From contig CAWDVK010000010.1 of NCBI GenBank assembly GCA_963805715.1, positions 1 to 64,000 of the forward strand: a DNA stretch of 64,000 bases. The letters are read 5' to 3'. Position 1 is the stretch's first letter; each line of letters opens with the position of its first letter. Under the pieces are notes generated by a model. It saw only the letters and a list, made by a program, of their open reading frames with translations, had not been told where the DNA came from and did not search any database. Source of the DNA: CAWDVK01 sp963805715. Its GTDB lineage: Bacteria > Actinomycetota > Actinomycetes > Streptosporangiales > Streptosporangiaceae. Position numbers and translations under genes: made by a program. Below are positions 61,618 through 64,000 of this stretch, piece by piece.

Positions 61618-62271
61618 ATGGCCAAGGAGACGCCAGTGCGGCACGTCCTGTCTGTCCTGCCCCTGGCCTGCGTGATGGTCGCCGGCCCGCAGATCGTCAG
61701 CGCCATCTTCCTGGCGACCGGCCGTCACTGGGCGCGGAACTCCGCCGCCTATCTCGCTGGCGGGGCGGCGTCCGTCACCCTGGTCGTCACGATCATGTAC
61801 ATGATCACGAGGCTGGTCGGCCAGGTCTTCGGATCCTCGCACCATAGCCCGGTGCACGACGGCATCAATGCCGCCGTGCTGGTCCTGCTGCTGATCCTGG
61901 CCGTGGTGGTGTTCCGCAGGCGAGGCAAGACCGACCCGCCCAGCTGGATGGGCAGGCTCGAGTCGGCATCGGCGAGACTATCGTTCACGCTCGGCTTCGT
62001 GCTGCTGGGGTTCTTCCCGTCCGACCTCATCACTTCCCTGGCCGTGGGTACCCGCATCGGGGCCCGCGACAATCCCTGGTGGCACGTGCTCGTGTTCGTC
62101 TTCGCCGTCCTGCTCCTGCTCGCGGTGCCCGTGCTGCTGGCCATCCTGCTGGGCAAGCGCGCCGAAGTGGTCCTGCCCCGGGTGCGGGACTGGATGAACA
62201 GGAAATCGTGGATCGTCAGCGAGATCGTGATCATCTTCTTCATCGGCCTCACCCTGGCCGGCCTCACCTAG
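61618..62271 (+). CDS. GAP (Sap, sulfolipid-1-addressing)-family membrane protein
   Basis: 217 residues from the ATG at 61618 (CCAGGAAG upstream). Six membrane helices are visible: VLSVLPLACVMVAGPQIVSA, AGGAASVTLVVTIMYMITRL, INAAVLVLLLILAVVVFRR, SFTLGFVLLGFFPSDLITSL, WWHVLVFVFAVLLLLAVPVL, VSEIVIIFFIGLTLAGLT. Family members in mycobacteria help export glycolipids. The cargo here is unknown; no polyketide synthase adjoins. Confidence 0.82.
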   Translation: MAKETPVRHVLSVLPLACVMVAGPQIVSAIFLATGRHWARNSAAYLAGGAASVTLVVTIMYMITRLVGQVFGSSHHSPVHDGINAAVLVLLLILAVVVFRRRGKTDPPSWMGRLESASARLSFTLGFVLLGFFPSDLITSLAVGTRIGARDNPWWHVLVFVFAVLLLLAVPVLLAILLGKRAEVVLPRVRDWMNRKSWIVSEIVIIFFIGLTLAGLT

Positions 62272-62334
62272 AGCTTTGGGTCCGGCAACGTTTGCCCTGT
62301 TGCTGGGAGGAATGTTGTTATGTAGAGCGAATCT

Positions 62335-62609
62335 CTTCGTGACGACTGGTCGACCGTCGCCTCGGCGCTGACTCCGGATGGCCGGGTGATGTTCGTCGAC
62401 GATGGCCACCGCGCGAGCCACGAGCTGGTCGAGGGCCCGGGGTCCCGGCGATCCAGCGACAAGTGCGCGACGGACGGCGCTTTCGCGCGGTGAAGGTGGC
62501 GCTTGAACCGAGATCGCTCGAGCGCTCGCTGCGAGAACTGGCTTGGGTGATTGAGGCCAGGCCACTGGCTGGCCCGTTCTTGCCAGGGCTCGGCGGACGA
62601 GCCGGCTAG
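62335..62609 (+). pseudogene. C-terminal remnant of a SAM-dependent methyltransferase
   Basis: Reads LRDDWSTVASALTPDGRVMF, VDDGHRASHELVEG in one frame. After a change near 62450 it continues VRDGRRFRAVKVALEPRSLE, RSLRELAWVIEARPLAGPF to a TAG at 62607. This is the last third of a methyltransferase; the SAM-binding motifs are gone. Its stop overlaps the convergent DHFR-like gene by four bases. Confidence 0.7.
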
Positions 62610-63169
62610 CGCGCCACGCGGTAGCGGAGGTAGACGACTCTCGAGCTGAAGGTGCGGGTCTCGACGAGTTCGAGATCCACCCGGCGCTCGCGCTGGGGAA
62701 AGAACGGAATGCCACCGCCAGCCAGCACCGGGTAGACCCTGGCCCGGTACTCGTCGATCAGGCCCAGCGCGGCCGCCTCGGCGGCGAGAGTCGCGCCGCC
62801 GATCGCGATGTCGCCCTCGGCCGGCTCGGCTCGCAACCGCTCGATCTCCTCCGCCAGGCCGCCGGAGGCCAGGCGGGCATTGCCCTGCACCGCCGGCAGC
62901 GTGGTGGAGAACACCACCTTCGGGAGCGGCTTCCAGATCGCGGCCCACTCGAGCATTGAGTCGTCGAGCGATGGATCCTGGCCGGCGGTCTCCCAGTACA
63001 GCATCGTCTCGTACAGCCCTCGTCCCAGCAGGTGGACGCCGACCTCTCGTATCTCGTCGGTGACGAAGCGAAAGACCTCCTCGTCGGGCGCCGTCCAGTC
63101 GAAGTCGCCGTCCGGCCCGGCGATGTAGCCGTCCAGTGAGACGCCCATCGAATAGGTCACGCTGCGCAT
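62606..63169 (-). CDS. Dihydrofolate reductase-like (RibD C-terminal) oxidoreductase
   Basis: 187 residues from the ATG at 63169 with GAGGAGG upstream. Fold markers: VTYSMGVSLDGYIAGPDGDF, HLLGRGLYETMLYW (NADPH loop), KPLPKVVFSTTLPAV, GDIAIGGATLAAEAAALGLI (GG motif) and YPVLAGGGIPFFPQ. Members reduce pteridine- or deaminated-pyrimidine-like substrates; many are uncharacterised. Full length. Confidence 0.9.
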   Translation of the reverse strand: MRSVTYSMGVSLDGYIAGPDGDFDWTAPDEEVFRFVTDEIREVGVHLLGRGLYETMLYWETAGQDPSLDDSMLEWAAIWKPLPKVVFSTTLPAVQGNARLASGGLAEEIERLRAEPAEGDIAIGGATLAAEAAALGLIDEYRARVYPVLAGGGIPFFPQRERRVDLELVETRTFSSRVVYLRYRVAR

Positions 63170-63460
63170 CAGAAGTCCTCCTCGGTAACGGGTTCGACAG
63201 TACGACCGCCAGACGCCGCAGAACTCATGGCGGCTCGCGGGACAGGGCAAACGTTGCCGGTTACGGCACCAGCAGCGAATCGCCGCATGCGAAGCATTAT
63301 CGACGATGGATGAGCGCCGGTTACAGTAGCCGACTTGCCCATGCGGCCCGAGCCCACGCAGAAATCTCACACCCAAGTGCCCAGCGAACCGAGTCAACGT
63401 CGATGCCTAATTCCGTGGCCATTTCCCCGCACAATCGTCCTGTGAGTCACGTCCGATAAA

Positions 63461-63769
63461 CTATGGCTCGGCGACCGGTGGCAAAAAACGATCATCGCTC
63501 TTGTCCTGCTGGTCGGCGGAGCAGCCCTCAAGCTGCGGTGTCGTCTCCTGCGGCAGGAAAACTGCGAGGGTATCGGCATCCCTTTCGGGTGGCCCTGGAA
63601 GCATAGTCAGGTCCAGGTGGTCGGAACGACCGAAGATGGCCCTCAGCACATCGGGCACCTTTTCCGGCGCAACTTTCTTAATCGCCTGGCTGCCGAGCCT
63701 CATGCGCACCAAATGGCCGACAATGACGGCGAGCGCTGAGGCTGATACTCCGATCATTACTACGAGCAT
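63461..63769 (-). CDS. Small single-pass membrane protein
   Basis: 102 residues from an ATG with GAGGAGGCTGGCA upstream. One N-terminal helix (MLVVMIGVSASALAVIVGHL) then a basic segment (RMRLGSQAIKKVAPEKVPDV) and a Pro/Asp-rich tail. The start lies inside the upstream gene, overlapping its stop by 10 bp, so the two are translationally coupled. Function unknown. Confidence 0.7.
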   Translation of the reverse strand: MLVVMIGVSASALAVIVGHLVRMRLGSQAIKKVAPEKVPDVLRAIFGRSDHLDLTMLPGPPERDADTLAVFLPQETTPQLEGCSADQQDKSDDRFLPPVAEP

Positions 63770-64000
63770 TGCCAGCCTCCTCTATGCAGGCTCCGCACCT
63801 CGGTGATCAGGTTGGTGGACTCCCGTGGGCTCAGGGCGGCATCGCGCAGGTATTCAATTGCCTCGCGGTACCGCTCGATCTCGACGCCCTCGGGCGAGGA
63901 GGGCAAATGAATCCCAGCCCACCAGGCGCGGGCCGACGACCGGGGCCGCTCCGGGTCGAGGATCGGGGAGCGGCTACCAGCAAGCGTCCACCGAGAATTT
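63760..64000 (-). CDS. C-terminal part of an unknown protein, runs off the right edge
   Basis: About 79 residues in frame to a TAG at 63760: SRWTLAGSRSPILDPERPR, AWWAGIHLPSSPEGVEIERY, REAIEYLRDAALSPRESTNL, then ITEVRSLHRGG. The RYREAIEYLRDAALSP region recalls the C-terminus of DUF5753/Scr1-type XRE regulators, but this is not certain. Overlaps the start of the small membrane protein by 10 bp, suggesting a two-gene unit. The start is outside the window. Confidence 0.6.
   Translation of the reverse strand, partial: NSRWTLAGSRSPILDPERPRSSARAWWAGIHLPSSPEGVEIERYREAIEYLRDAALSPRESTNLITEVRSLHRGGWQCS

Overview
This window is high-GC DNA (about 70% or more, estimated by eye) with frequent GTG and TTG starts and AGGAGG-type ribosome sites. 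The family mix is that of a soil actinomycete: DUF222/HNH nuclease, TPR-CHAT proteins, SARP/BTAD regulator, DUF2252, dodecin, SLT-type lytic transglycosylase, GAP (Sap) membrane protein, GH15 glucodextranase and S53 protease. A lineage near Streptosporangiales or Catenulisporales is plausible but is inference. I see no rRNA, tRNA, CRISPR array, transposase, integrase or replication origin.

Layout. 1-5.6 kb: a frame-broken DUF222-HNH gene at the left edge, then a minus-strand run of a VIT1-type transporter, a four-helix membrane protein, a small Cys/His protein and a TPR-CHAT gene that has lost its middle and changes frame. 5.8-13 kb: a large secreted glucodextranase, a frame-broken SARP regulator, an NTF2-like protein with an inserted repeat, and a secreted HAF-repeat protein. 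13-22 kb: aldo-keto reductase, a decapitated flavin monooxygenase, MFS efflux pump, FHA protein with partner, HNH nuclease, LysR regulator, methyltransferase. 22.2-23.6 kb: a RelA/SpoT-like toxin and its partner in ruins. 23.7-27.2 kb: S53 protease and a broken iminopeptidase.

27.3-33.0 kb is the most coherent system: a cytoplasmic subtilisin with a Cys-rich tail faces a TPR-CHAT protease, an ECF sigma factor and a small acidic protein across a shared AT-rich divergent promoter. The arrangement suggests protease-gated transcriptional signalling or a conflict response (inference).

33.2-36.4 kb is a graveyard of four broken genes. 36.6-45.8 kb holds a D,D-carboxypeptidase, a TIM-barrel isomerase, a lysozyme-like protein, an unrecognised Rossmann protein, a methyltransferase, an alpha/beta hydrolase and an ABC-2 exporter. 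46.0-48.2 kb has a DUF2252 scrap, a Ser/Pro-rich protein and a frame-broken sigma factor. 48.2-54.9 kb has a phasin/SAP-like gene with an unusual tandem operator, a full DUF2252 protein, a formaldehyde-dehydrogenase-type enzyme, dodecin and small conserved proteins. 55.3-56.6 kb encodes a striking protein with nine 18-residue repeats ending in a LuxR-type HTH. 56.7-64 kb has a phosphoesterase, a beta-lactamase-like lipoprotein, a CHRD-like secreted protein, a GAP protein, a methyltransferase scrap, a DHFR-like reductase and an edge operon.

A recurring theme is broken reading frames: about fourteen recognisable genes change frame or are truncated, alongside many long intact genes. Some breaks lie in GC-rich runs and could be assembly indels. 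Others (seven frame changes in about 380 bp of the RelA-like gene, the deletion-fusion CHAT gene, missing N-termini) look like real decay. Read-level checking should come first.
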